A stretch of DNA of 48,992 bases, from contig CAMRCY010000015.1 of assembly GCA_947041165.1 (NCBI GenBank), forward strand, positions 1 to 48,992, read 5' to 3'. This document shows, piece by piece, positions 8,525-16,605 of this stretch. The stretch is from an uncultured Deferribacteraceae bacterium (GTDB lineage Bacteria; Chrysiogenota; Deferribacteres; Deferribacterales; Mucispirillaceae). The position numbers and the translations under genes were made by a program. Below the pieces are notes generated by a model that saw only the letters and a list, made by a program, of their open reading frames with translations, did no database searches and had not been told where the DNA came from. How positions within the stretch are numbered: the first letter of the stretch is position 1; each line of letters starts with the position of its first letter.

Positions 8525-10114
8525 TCATATCTTAAATATCTTTTCTATCTCTATCCTACTCATCGGCGTTACGGCGACACTATTAAAGTTTTTATATGTT
8601 ACAAACCCGATCGGTGTTTTTTTAGGTTTAGTTAAATATTTGCGTCTTGTATAATCAACATCAACCTTTAGCTCTCCCTTATTCTTAGAGAATGCCGAAA
8701 CAATTGAGGCAACATATAAAATAAGCTCATCATTTAAAACCCCTTCACGCTCTATCCTTAATATAAGGTGAGCCGATGGAATTAGACGTGCATGAAACCA
8801 TATATCTGAATCAATCGCAAAACCTGTTATTAATCTATGGTTAGATCTTGAGTTTCTTCCAACATATATAGAAAATCCATCACCTTTATATGTATGGAAC
8901 TCTTTTATATCTGAATCAATCTTATTTTTCTTAACCTTTTCATCAGCTTTGATCTCTGTTTTTAACTTCTTGATCTCATGAGCATCATCTATACTTTCTA
9001 TAAAATATATCTGCTCTTCTGCTGAAAATATCAACTGATTAAACTCCTCAATTCTAGCCTCAATAATAGGAACAGAGCGTTTTAGACGTGAAGCTCTTTT
9101 AAATAGTTTATCAATTTTAACCTTTACAAGTTCGCCATAACCTATTTTATATGGAACTTCTTTGATCTCACCATCTGAATAATCTTCTAATATATAATCG
9201 CCTTCACCATCAATTTTGTGTAAATTATTCCTTAATAACTCTGCTTCTGTTGAATATTTACTGCTACTTTCTGCCTCAATAAGCTCTTTTTTCAATTTAT
9301 CTTGTATTTTGATATATTTGTTTAACGGTTTCTTATATATTGAAAGGATTTCGTTCTTATCTCGAGTAACGTCGCTGATTGAGTTACCTTTTGGTGTATA
9401 AAACCTTCGTAAATCATCAATTTTGACGATTTCAACTGGATTGTCTATCAAAAACGGTATAACTTTGCCTTTATCATCAATATAAAAGTTATCATCAGCT
9501 ACAATCAATGCTTTAATCTTCTCAAATGCTTCAGATTTGTTTGCACTGCTGTCAAAATATAGATCAGCATGTCTAGCCGTTGCATTATAGAACCCTACTA
9601 GATCATTAAACGATTCTGCACCTGAATGATTATCAAGTGAGTATATTTTATTAGCTTTAGGCAGTTGATATTTAGATCCTACACCTATATTACGATCTGG
9701 ATCAATCGTTCTTGATGATAGAGAGTATAATATCACCTCTTTATCGTTTAATAGAAAAAAGTTAGCATAATTGCCAAGAGGCTCAAATATCATCTTAAAT
9801 TGTAGAAGTTTTCCGCTAGGTTTTCGTTTCTCAAGGTTGAAGTATGATATACGCTCATACCCATAAGTGCCGATACTAATTATCCTTGTGCCGATGATAT
9901 TAGATAACGCACCTGGAGCATTTGAAACCGATTCATCACACAATAAAAGTGCTGGAGGTTGAGGAGATGCTCTATACTCTAAGCCTTTCATTTTGCCATC
10001 TTTATATATAGATATAAAGATAAAATCGTCTTTTACACCGAAATTATTTATATTTCCACCACATAAATCCTTCGATAGAATTTGTGATATTTTAAAAAAA
10101 GTTAATCCGTCCAA
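8525..10114 (-). CDS. NFACT family protein (RqcH/Tae2-like ribosome quality control)
   Basis: The 529-aa product has the NFACT layout: an N-terminal NFACT-N region to about 240 (PGALSNIIGTRI, DPDRNIGVGSKYQLP), a charged helical coiled coil at about 265-395, and a C-terminal NFACT-R domain (FSIYVGRNSRSNHRL, then DIWFHARLIPSAHLIL from residue 437). The last stretch corresponds to the family's DIWLHxxxxPGSHV, here with Ser-Ala in place of Gly-Ser. Bacterial members called RqcH bind split 50S subunits and add alanine tails to stalled chains; older annotations call them fibronectin-binding proteins. Slightly short for the family (about 560-580). Start is TTG 10114, with AAGGTG 7 nt upstream. It is a single-gene unit ending before the 45-bp repeats. 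Confidence 0.88.
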   Translation of the reverse strand: MDGLTFFKISQILSKDLCGGNINNFGVKDDFIFISIYKDGKMKGLEYRASPQPPALLLCDESVSNAPGALSNIIGTRIISIGTYGYERISYFNLEKRKPSGKLLQFKMIFEPLGNYANFFLLNDKEVILYSLSSRTIDPDRNIGVGSKYQLPKANKIYSLDNHSGAESFNDLVGFYNATARHADLYFDSSANKSEAFEKIKALIVADDNFYIDDKGKVIPFLIDNPVEIVKIDDLRRFYTPKGNSISDVTRDKNEILSIYKKPLNKYIKIQDKLKKELIEAESSSKYSTEAELLRNNLHKIDGEGDYILEDYSDGEIKEVPYKIGYGELVKVKIDKLFKRASRLKRSVPIIEARIEEFNQLIFSAEEQIYFIESIDDAHEIKKLKTEIKADEKVKKNKIDSDIKEFHTYKGDGFSIYVGRNSRSNHRLITGFAIDSDIWFHARLIPSAHLILRIEREGVLNDELILYVASIVSAFSKNKGELKVDVDYTRRKYLTKPKKTPIGFVTYKNFNSVAVTPMSRIEIEKIFKI

Positions 10115-10189
10115 TAGTTTACACCTTATAAAAACAAATAAAAAAAAAATTTGAACTAAACATAATTAAAGTAGTCTATAGTAGCATAA

Positions 10190-10332
10190 GTAGAGAAACC
10201 TCTCACAACTTTTATTTTATAGATGGGACGCCTATTATATCCCCAATAGTGGGCGACAATCCCTGAACAAACCCTCCTAGTAAATTGATTTGTCTGTCCA
10301 GTTTTCCCTAAAGGAGGCTGGATGGGCTAAAT
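10190..10332. ncRNA. Candidate structured RNA in gene-free GC-richer block
   Basis: In a gap that is otherwise about 25% GC, bases 10222-10330 approach 50% GC with no credible ORF. Several helices are visible. One is GGGA-CGCC-TATT (10225-10236) paired with AATA, GGCG and TCCC (ending at 10263). Another is CCTCCT (10273-10278) with AGGAGG (10312-10317). The block reads into a run of ten T on the minus strand at about 10141-10150, before the NFACT start, so a minus-strand RNA or NFACT leader is possible; a plus-strand RNA is equally open. I found no SRP, RNase P, tmRNA, tRNA or 5S signature and could not match it to a known riboswitch. A 6S-like RNA cannot be excluded. Confidence 0.45.
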
Positions 10333-10356
10333 CTTACAATTATCAACTCACCAACC

Positions 10357-10591
10357 AACTATTTTCCACCAATCAAAACTGCTATATCAAACTAATTATT
10401 AACAACTATTTTCCATCAATCAAAACTGCAATATCAAACTAACTATTAATAACTATTTTCCACCAATTAAAACTGCAATATCAAACTAATTATTAATAAC
10501 TATTTTCTACCAATCAAAACTGCCATATCAAACTAATTATTAACAACTATTTTCCACCAATCAAAACTGCTATATCAAACCAACTATTAAT
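10357..10591. repeat. 47-bp tandem repeat, 5 copies
   Basis: Units begin at 10357, 10404, 10451, 10498 and 10545 with exact 47-bp spacing and about 90% identity between copies. The unit starts AACTATTTTCC. It adjoins the GC-richer block and has no ORF. The remaining 10592-10833 is AT-rich leader DNA of mazG in which I see no further gene. Confidence 0.92.
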
Positions 10592-10833
10592 AATAAATTT
10601 TAGCCACGCACGATCAATCAACTAATCGATAATTTCAGATATTTATATCTAATACTTAATAATTGATTTTAATTACTACAATCACCATAAAGCACTAAAT
10701 ATTTATAACTTTCAAGCTTATCACTCTAAGCTAATAACTATCAATGATAAAAAATAATACCCTAATTCTGATAATTATACTATACTTTATTATATATTTT
10801 CATATTAAAAAATAGAGGTTTGGTTAAACAACA

Positions 10834-11619
10834 ATGAAAGAGTTTGATAGATTAATAGAAATAGTTACAACTTTGCGTGCACCTGATGGCTGTCCTTGGG
10901 ATAGAGATCAAAATTTGTACTCATTAAAAGATAAAATGATCGAAGAAGCGTATGAACTTCTTGATGCCATAGATAATAAAGATATAGATAATATCCACGA
11001 AGAATTAGGCGATCTAACCCTACACATCGTGATGCACTCACTCATTGCAGAAGAAGAAAATCTGTTTACGATCAAAGATGTGCTAAACAGAATAAGTGAT
11101 AAAATGGTTCGCCGTCATCCTCATGTTTTTGGTGATGAGGATATTACTAAAACTGAAGATGTGGTTAAACGATGGGATGAGATTAAAAAGATTGAGAAGA
11201 AAGGGAAAGTTTCTAACTCTATATTAGACAACGTGCCTGTATCTTTACCATCACTATTAAAATCATCTAAAATGCAGAAAATAGCTAGTAAAGTTGGGTT
11301 CGATTGGAAAGATATTAACGATGTGATATTGAAACTTGAGGAAGAGATCGGGGAACTAAAATCTGCTATTGCTAATCAAGATAAAGAGAATATAGAAGAA
11401 GAGATCGGGGATATACTTTTTGCAACTGTAAATATATCTAACCATCTTAAAATATCGCCTGATAACGCACTTAGACAAACTAATAATAAATTTTATAAAC
11501 GATTTAATTATATTGAAAAACATATACAATCAATTGGTAAAACATTTGAAGAGTGTTCTCTAGATGAGCTTGAAGAGATCTATCAGATAGGTAAAAAAGA
11601 GTTAAAAACTAAACAGTAA
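10834..11619 (+). CDS. mazG: Nucleoside triphosphate pyrophosphohydrolase MazG
   Basis: Cytoplasmic house-cleaning enzyme hydrolysing (d)NTPs to monophosphates and pyrophosphate; in E. coli it lowers ppGpp-related signalling. The 261 aa hold two MazG domains as in the classic form. The first has PDGCPWDRDQ (17-26), E37-E38-x2-E41 and E56-E57-x2-D60. The second has EEEIGELKSAI and EEEIGDILFA. This is the only rightward gene among its neighbours. It stands alone, with TAGAGG 15-20 nt before the ATG as a weak ribosome site. Confidence 0.97.
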   Translation: MKEFDRLIEIVTTLRAPDGCPWDRDQNLYSLKDKMIEEAYELLDAIDNKDIDNIHEELGDLTLHIVMHSLIAEEENLFTIKDVLNRISDKMVRRHPHVFGDEDITKTEDVVKRWDEIKKIEKKGKVSNSILDNVPVSLPSLLKSSKMQKIASKVGFDWKDINDVILKLEEEIGELKSAIANQDKENIEEEIGDILFATVNISNHLKISPDNALRQTNNKFYKRFNYIEKHIQSIGKTFEECSLDELEEIYQIGKKELKTKQ

Positions 11620-11688
11620 AAGTTTGTGACACTAGTAGAAAATTTAAATAAAAGTTGCCACCTATCTTTTTTAACTATTAATAACTAG

Positions 11689-12768
11689 TTAGTTTTTGAA
11701 AATCTTATCCGTTATCAAACTCTCTGTACTTGCTATAAACTCGTTCCAATCAGAGAGTAGGTATAAAGTGTCGTGATCTAAATCTATCCCATAGATATTT
11801 TTATCCGTTACCATATACGCTATAATAAGATCTTCACAATGTTTGATATTTGCAGAAAGTTGTATAATTTTTCTACCCTTCCATTTTGTAATAATAACGT
11901 CGTTAAGTGAGAAAAACATCATCTCTTTTATAGGAGATTTTTTAGAGAAAGCTAACTGCAATTTATCGCCTTTCAAAAAATTAATCATCTCTAAAGGACA
12001 ACCTAGTTTTATAAATTTTTCAGTTTGTACCTCTATATCATGTAACTCTTTAGGTTCTAATAATTTAATTCGTTTAGCGATACTATGTAGACCTTTCTTG
12101 ATAGCCGTCGTATATGCTCGCTCACCTTGCTTTGTAACAACCGTAACATCTGCACCAGCGTCTAATAATTTTTTAACAATTTTTACGTTTTTAAAAAATA
12201 TTGCAGAGATAAGAGGTGTAGAATTATACTCATTTTTACAATTAATATTAACACCCATCTCTATCAATTTATCAACAAGTTTTAGACTCGCTTTATTATC
12301 AGGATCGGTTGGATTAATCGCTTGAGATAATAGTTCATCACCATATTTTGAAATAAGATTTTCGTTACTTTCAAAAATATCTAACATAGAGTGATTTTCA
12401 CTATAACCGATTTGAGATATAACCTCTCGTTCAAGCTCTTTACTTAAATTTTTAAGTCCACCTAAATCAATTATTTTTTGTATAATTTTTTCATTACTAT
12501 ATCGTATAGCTGTGAAAATTATAGGCTCATATTTATCAGATATTTCAGCATCTTTATCTATCAACCATATAAGCATCTCTTCATTATTATCAGCTACAGC
12601 AACTTGTAAAAGAGTAGATATCAAGCCGTATCCTAGCTCATACCGTTTATTGATATTTAATCTACGTTTCTCTATACGATTTAAAATATCATCGCAATCG
12701 CTATTTAAAACAGATACAATAACTGGTGGTAAATTATCGATATTATCTCTTATATTAAATTTATACAT
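11689..12768 (-). CDS. Ankyrin-repeat protein with SUKH-like C-terminus
   Basis: No signal peptide, 359 aa, so probably cytoplasmic. Residues about 10-235 are divergent ankyrin repeats; the clearest are STPLISAIFFKNVKIVKKLL and DAGADVTVVTKQGERAYTTA. The last 110 residues follow a SMI1/KNR4 (SUKH)-like pattern: PLEMINFLKG, then MMFFSLNDVI, then DLIIAYMVTDKNIYGIDLDH and LYLLSDWNEFI. SUKH domains are frequent in toxin-immunity proteins and ankyrin-SUKH pairings occur, so an immunity role is a reasonable guess. The SUKH call is by eye only. It starts 59 bp after the 62-codon ORF of the same leftward series. Confidence 0.75.
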   Translation of the reverse strand: MYKFNIRDNIDNLPPVIVSVLNSDCDDILNRIEKRRLNINKRYELGYGLISTLLQVAVADNNEEMLIWLIDKDAEISDKYEPIIFTAIRYSNEKIIQKIIDLGGLKNLSKELEREVISQIGYSENHSMLDIFESNENLISKYGDELLSQAINPTDPDNKASLKLVDKLIEMGVNINCKNEYNSTPLISAIFFKNVKIVKKLLDAGADVTVVTKQGERAYTTAIKKGLHSIAKRIKLLEPKELHDIEVQTEKFIKLGCPLEMINFLKGDKLQLAFSKKSPIKEMMFFSLNDVIITKWKGRKIIQLSANIKHCEDLIIAYMVTDKNIYGIDLDHDTLYLLSDWNEFIASTESLITDKIFKN

Positions 12769-12827
12769 TGCTCTATCTCCGTTGCCAACAACTTATATAC
12801 TGAGTGATTTTTTTATATCAATCTCAA

Positions 12828-13016
12828 TTACTGTTTTGCTTTACAATAAACAATTTCTGTTTTTCCATAATCGCTTAACATAAAACAATCATCATAGATA
12901 TCCATAATCTCAAAATTTTTTACGCCTTTTGGCATAACAACATCGTGCAAGAAATTACTCTCTAAGTTATATATTTTTTGAACACCTTGCAAACCCCTCG
13001 TAAACGCCATATTCAT
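12828..13016 (-). CDS. Small ORF coupled to the 256-aa gene
   Basis: The 62-codon frame begins one base after the stop of the upstream 256-aa gene, a spacing typical of translational coupling. A second in-frame ATG lies two codons on. There is no clear ribosome site of its own. The product has no signal peptide, membrane segment or recognised motif. It could be a real small protein or the detached tail of a once longer upstream reading frame. Confidence 0.45.
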   Translation of the reverse strand: MNMAFTRGLQGVQKIYNLESNFLHDVVMPKGVKNFEIMDIYDDCFMLSDYGKTEIVYCKAKQ

Positions 13017-13017
13017 G

Positions 13018-13788
13018 TTATATATAATTTTTGATAGTTGTCTTTATCGCACCGTTATTTTCTAAAAGTTTTTGCATATTTTCTACAATAGATTTTGTTC
13101 CACAACAGATTTCTAGAGGAAGAGTATCAATCAGAACTTTAACATCTCTTATATCAACATCAAGTTTAGTTTTTAAATAGTGCATCATAATAATTCGCTT
13201 TTCGCTATCTACTTCATCTAAATATAATTTATATAAAGCTGGCAGTTCAAATGTAATATTATCACTACTCACTCCATCAAATAATTTTAAGTTTTTATTA
13301 TCAATTACAGCAATTATATATTCATCATTAACATCTAAATTAATAATTACAATGTGTAGATTATGTTTTGATAGTTGACTTTCAAACAGTTGCAAAAGAA
13401 GAGGAATATGTTCGCCTCGTTTTACCTCACAATCATTTACTCTCTTTCTAAGGTTTTTATCATCTAATTTTATATCAGTTACAGACATAACTTTTATGCG
13501 ACTATTTAAATATTTTTTAATCTCGCCTGAATACTCTTCACCACTCCAATCAATTGTACAAAAATAGGAACAACCAATCATATAATCAATCATCAATTCT
13601 TGATGTGTCATAAGTTTTGCTTCTTGATTTAAACACCAATCATCTACATCATACTGTTTTGATAACCATTTTTTATGCAACTTATAAAATAATTCATTAC
13701 GATTAATATCGTAATCTTCAACAACTTTTTGAACCTCTTTTTCGATATCAAATAACTTGATGAAATATTTAATCTGTTCCATACTCAC
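13018..13788 (-). CDS. Unknown cytoplasmic protein in accessory block
   Basis: The 256-aa product has no signal peptide or membrane segment. Visible features are a Trp/Cys-containing stretch (CSYFCTIDWSGEE, 73-85), a beta-rich middle (HIVIINLDVNDEYIIAV, 145-161; KLFDG, 168-172) and a C-terminal ICCGTKSIVENM (227-238). The IDWSGEE-plus-beta pattern vaguely recalls DUF6630-type proteins. The His145/Asp171/Cys229 order also recalls Ulp1/YopJ cysteine proteases; neither resemblance is strong enough to name it. It lies between ankyrin genes, with a coupled 62-codon ORF downstream. Probably a member of the same effector- or immunity-type group. Confidence 0.7.
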   Translation of the reverse strand: MSMEQIKYFIKLFDIEKEVQKVVEDYDINRNELFYKLHKKWLSKQYDVDDWCLNQEAKLMTHQELMIDYMIGCSYFCTIDWSGEEYSGEIKKYLNSRIKVMSVTDIKLDDKNLRKRVNDCEVKRGEHIPLLLQLFESQLSKHNLHIVIINLDVNDEYIIAVIDNKNLKLFDGVSSDNITFELPALYKLYLDEVDSEKRIIMMHYLKTKLDVDIRDVKVLIDTLPLEICCGTKSIVENMQKLLENNGAIKTTIKNYI

Positions 13789-13862
13789 CCTCTACATCTA
13801 CACTTACTTGATATTATAACCTTCGATCTCGCTGATAATATAAATCATGCGTTATCAAAATA

Positions 13863-14927
13863 TTAAAGCTCGTTCTTTCTTAAAGCTGCAAAAAATTCTT
13901 CTGTAAAATCGTCAAATGAATATTTATTTTTTTCAAATTTAAAATGTGTTGGTGCACTCATATCTTGAGATTCAGCAAACCTATCGATATACGTTTCTGA
14001 ATATTTATGCAGCATAAACTTGCCCTTAGTTTTATCGTACTTGAATGTCGCATAAGAAAAGACAAACGAGCTACCACCGAGCTGTTGTTCAATAGTAAAA
14101 TAATCACCCTTTACTGCAATACCCATATAACCCTCAGCTGGACTATTGCTACCAATCGGGATAGTTGTTATCGTGGCAACCTCTGTATATCCACCACTTT
14201 TATTTTCTTTTAACAGTATAATAGGCTCGCCTATATTTACATCTTCCATCGTAAATTTTTTCTTAGTCAAAACCAATATAATATGATTCTTTGAAATATA
14301 TGTTAAATCTTTAATACGATAATCGCTTTGAACAAATTTACTTATTAGGTCTGCTCTATCTTTTACATATTTTATAATCTTAACGTTTCCTTTCGCTTCT
14401 GCTAACTTTAAAGCACTCCCTTTACCTGCATAAATATCTGCACCTTGTTCAATTAAATATTTAATCGTTTCAAAATGTCCACCATTTATAGCCATCATCA
14501 AAGCTGTATCGCCCCTCTTATTAAACTCATCAAGCTTAGCTCCATAATTCAATAAAAATTTAACTACCTCTAAATGTCCATTTTCTGACGCCGTCATTAA
14601 TGCAGTATGATTATAAGATACATTGCTATACTTAACAGATTTTATATTTTCACTTACTAAAAATTTAACTACCTCTAAATGTCCGTTGCTTGATGCATAC
14701 ATCAATAACGTCCACCCACCATACTCTTTATTCAAATCTATATCTGGGTTCTTCTCTATAAAATCTTCTACCTGTTTCAGATCGCCTTTCTCTACATAAT
14801 CTACAACTTTACTATCAAGTTCAACATCATCACTACTACTACTTTTAGCCTCTGCAAACCCTACTACATAGAACAACATAAACAGAGTTAAAAACAACTT
14901 ACCTAAAACATACACACGCTTATTCAT
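13863..14927 (-). CDS. Exported ankyrin-repeat protein
   Basis: The 354-aa product carries a signal peptide (hydrophobic 10-25, VGFAEAKS cleavage region), then about five ankyrin repeats (about 45-195). These include LLMYASSNGHLEVVKFL, ALMTASENGHLEVVKFLL and ALMMAINGGHFETIKYLI. The first two share the NGHLEVVKFL core almost exactly, a sign of recent repeat duplication. The final 150 residues are beta-rich (KGDYFTIEQQLGGSSFVFSY) and resemble uncharacterised exported domains. A periplasmic location and a binding role are inferred. It shares orientation with its neighbours and is followed 74 bp on by the 256-aa gene. Confidence 0.82.
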   Translation of the reverse strand: MNKRVYVLGKLFLTLFMLFYVVGFAEAKSSSSDDVELDSKVVDYVEKGDLKQVEDFIEKNPDIDLNKEYGGWTLLMYASSNGHLEVVKFLVSENIKSVKYSNVSYNHTALMTASENGHLEVVKFLLNYGAKLDEFNKRGDTALMMAINGGHFETIKYLIEQGADIYAGKGSALKLAEAKGNVKIIKYVKDRADLISKFVQSDYRIKDLTYISKNHIILVLTKKKFTMEDVNIGEPIILLKENKSGGYTEVATITTIPIGSNSPAEGYMGIAVKGDYFTIEQQLGGSSFVFSYATFKYDKTKGKFMLHKYSETYIDRFAESQDMSAPTHFKFEKNKYSFDDFTEEFFAALRKNEL

Positions 14928-14956
14928 TATATTTTCTCCAAATCTTTTTTAACTTA

Positions 14957-15265
14957 CTATCTATCAAGCTGAACTATACTTTCAACAATACCCTCACCAA
15001 CAATCCTCTCCCCTTCCATCACAAAAAACTTTGTAGAAGGTTTAAGTTTAGAGTAATCAACTCCGTCATACATAGGTGTAGCAGTTGCAGAAATAGCTTC
15101 ATCAAATCTACAATCAACATCACTTTTAAAAGTCACACCTAGATATTCATCATCAGTATCAATCTTTAAATGAGGACGATAATTTCCACTTACTAAACAT
15201 GGAGGCAACTTTCTCTTATCACTAAAAAAAGTAACAGAAACAGAAAATATGATATCAAAACTCAT
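14957..15265 (-). CDS. EF-Tu beta-barrel-domain-like small protein
   Basis: The 102 aa correspond to a stand-alone beta-barrel like the C-terminal part of elongation factor Tu, without a GTPase domain. Seen here are GNYRPHLKID, DEYLGVTF, MYDGVDYSKLKP and FFVMEGERIVGEGIVESI. Such short EF-Tu-like proteins are known in bacteria but have no settled role. They are not translation factors in their own right. It lies between the exported ankyrin gene and a 152-aa unknown, all leftward, 25-29 bp apart, so a common transcript is likely. Confidence 0.68.
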   Translation of the reverse strand: MSFDIIFSVSVTFFSDKRKLPPCLVSGNYRPHLKIDTDDEYLGVTFKSDVDCRFDEAISATATPMYDGVDYSKLKPSTKFFVMEGERIVGEGIVESIVQLDR

Positions 15266-15290
15266 TCACACTCTCCATGTTTTCACACAA

Positions 15291-15749
15291 TTAGCCCATT
15301 AAACGAATATCAACACAGTCAACATTTTCATATGAAGTTTCTAAAATATAAACAAGCGATTTATTCTCTAATACCTCTTCTTTACTCAACTCACTAAAAT
15401 CTTTACTGTTCCAATCGTATTGATCAATATCAGGGATAGCACATAAGCCTCTCATAGTTAAAGTGATCTTTAACAGTTGAGTTTCATTGCTCCACGCTGC
15501 AAGAGTAACTGATGGTATTTCATAATGGACGACAAGTTTACTGCCTTCAATATCAGTCTTTCTTATTTTAAATTGTTCAGATTTCAACACTTCACAACGA
15601 GTGATTTTAGATATTAATTCAGCTTTATCTTCTAAATAATCAAAACTTTTTAACATTATAGGTAATTGATTTAACTGCTCAACATACGATATAGTAATTA
15701 TCGATAATAACGATTCTCTCAAACTCTCTACCAACTCTTCTCTATTCAT
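15291..15749 (-). CDS. Hypothetical 152-aa protein
   Basis: I do not recognise this family. It has no signal peptide or membrane span. A helical N-terminal half precedes alternating strands (SKLVVHYEIPSVTLAAW, LLKITLTMRGLCAIPD). The size, alpha-then-beta fold and place beside an EF-Tu-like and ankyrin genes are compatible with an immunity-type protein, but nothing specific shows this. GGGAGAAT just before the ATG gives a good ribosome site. A nested inverted repeat lies upstream at 15799-15853. Confidence 0.72.
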   Translation of the reverse strand: MNREELVESLRESLLSIITISYVEQLNQLPIMLKSFDYLEDKAELISKITRCEVLKSEQFKIRKTDIEGSKLVVHYEIPSVTLAAWSNETQLLKITLTMRGLCAIPDIDQYDWNSKDFSELSKEEVLENKSLVYILETSYENVDCVDIRLMG

Positions 15750-15798
15750 AAAATTCTCCCTTAATAAATCTTTCTATATTTTAAACATTTTACTACTC

Positions 15799-15853
15799 AT
15801 AACTTATCTCATTTCTTTTATAACCTATGAGAGATCTCATTGTTATAAGTTAT
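15799..15853. other. Nested inverted repeat between two accessory genes
   Basis: Outer arms ATAACTTAT (15799-15807) and ATAAGTTAT (15845-15853) are perfect. Inside, CTCAT pairs with ATGAG, and ATGAGA/TCTCAT (15828-15840) forms a second small palindrome. There is no T-tract. It lies between the Sel1 gene end and the 152-aa gene start, so it may terminate transcription weakly or act as an operator. Confidence 0.5.
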
Positions 15854-15872
15854 ATTGTAGCTTGTTTTGATA

Positions 15873-16532
15873 TTACTCTCCTGACTTAATAAACCACTTA
15901 TTCGCAGTTTTAAAATCTTTCCTAACGCCTCTACCACTTTGATACATAAACCCTAGATTATACATAGCAATCGAATACCCCTGCTCAGCTGATAATTTAT
16001 ACCATCTAAAAGCAGCTTCATCATCTTTTAGACAACCTCTACCCGATGCTGTCATTATTCCCATATTATATTGAGCTTTCATGTTTCCACGTTTTGCAGA
16101 TTCATACAGCCAATTAACTGCCTCTTCATCGCTTTGATATGCACCCTTGCCTTGCTTATGCATGAACCCAACATTAAATTGTGATTCAACATGTCCTGAC
16201 TTAGCTGCCTTATAATACCAGTCATACGCTATATCTAAATTCTTAGCAGTTTTACCTTTGCCTGATTTATGTATCTCCCCTAAATAAAACATAGCCTCAT
16301 ACTCATCTTCTTCAGCTGCTAATTCAAAAAATGTTCTAGCCTTATCAAGGTCTTGTTTAACACCTTGTCCAAAATAAAGTATGAACCCTATAATAAATAA
16401 AGATTTAGGATTGTTAGTTCTCTTAACGTCTTTAGAGAAACATTGTAACGCAAGTTCATAGTAGCCCTTATCAACTGCCTTGATCCCTAACTCATAAAAT
16501 GACTTCTCATTTGGTGATTTAAATAATGCCAA
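15873..16532 (-). CDS. Sel1-repeat protein
   Basis: The 219-aa product has no signal peptide and consists almost wholly of Sel1-like repeats of about 36 residues. Five copies show the glycine-rich turn: YFGQGVKQD, KSGKGKTAK, KQGKGAYQS, ASGRGCLKD and QSGRGVRKD, each with a preceding A-x2-x-L/M-G helix. These alpha-solenoids act in protein-protein interaction. In bacteria they are often linked to host contact, or serve as partners or immunity proteins of effectors. The cytoplasmic form and neighbourhood suggest the latter type, as inference. The upstream neighbour is the 178-aa anchored protein. Confidence 0.88.
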   Translation of the reverse strand: MALFKSPNEKSFYELGIKAVDKGYYELALQCFSKDVKRTNNPKSLFIIGFILYFGQGVKQDLDKARTFFELAAEEDEYEAMFYLGEIHKSGKGKTAKNLDIAYDWYYKAAKSGHVESQFNVGFMHKQGKGAYQSDEEAVNWLYESAKRGNMKAQYNMGIMTASGRGCLKDDEAAFRWYKLSAEQGYSIAMYNLGFMYQSGRGVRKDFKTANKWFIKSGE

Positions 16533-16605
16533 AATATATCCTCAATATAAAATAATAAATTCACTCATAAAACTTAATAAACTTGCAACAGAAAACAATA
16601 AAAAA

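Noticed and set aside
10357-10591. Regular repeats considered as a CRISPR array
   Set aside because: The whole 47-bp unit is conserved between copies, with no unique spacers, and no cas gene is nearby. The same holds for the other arrays.
13018-13788. Firm call as Ulp1/YopJ-type cysteine protease
   Set aside because: The His-Asp-Cys order is suggestive but spacing is off, the usual Trp after His and the Gln before Cys are missing, and another family fits the N-terminal half as well.
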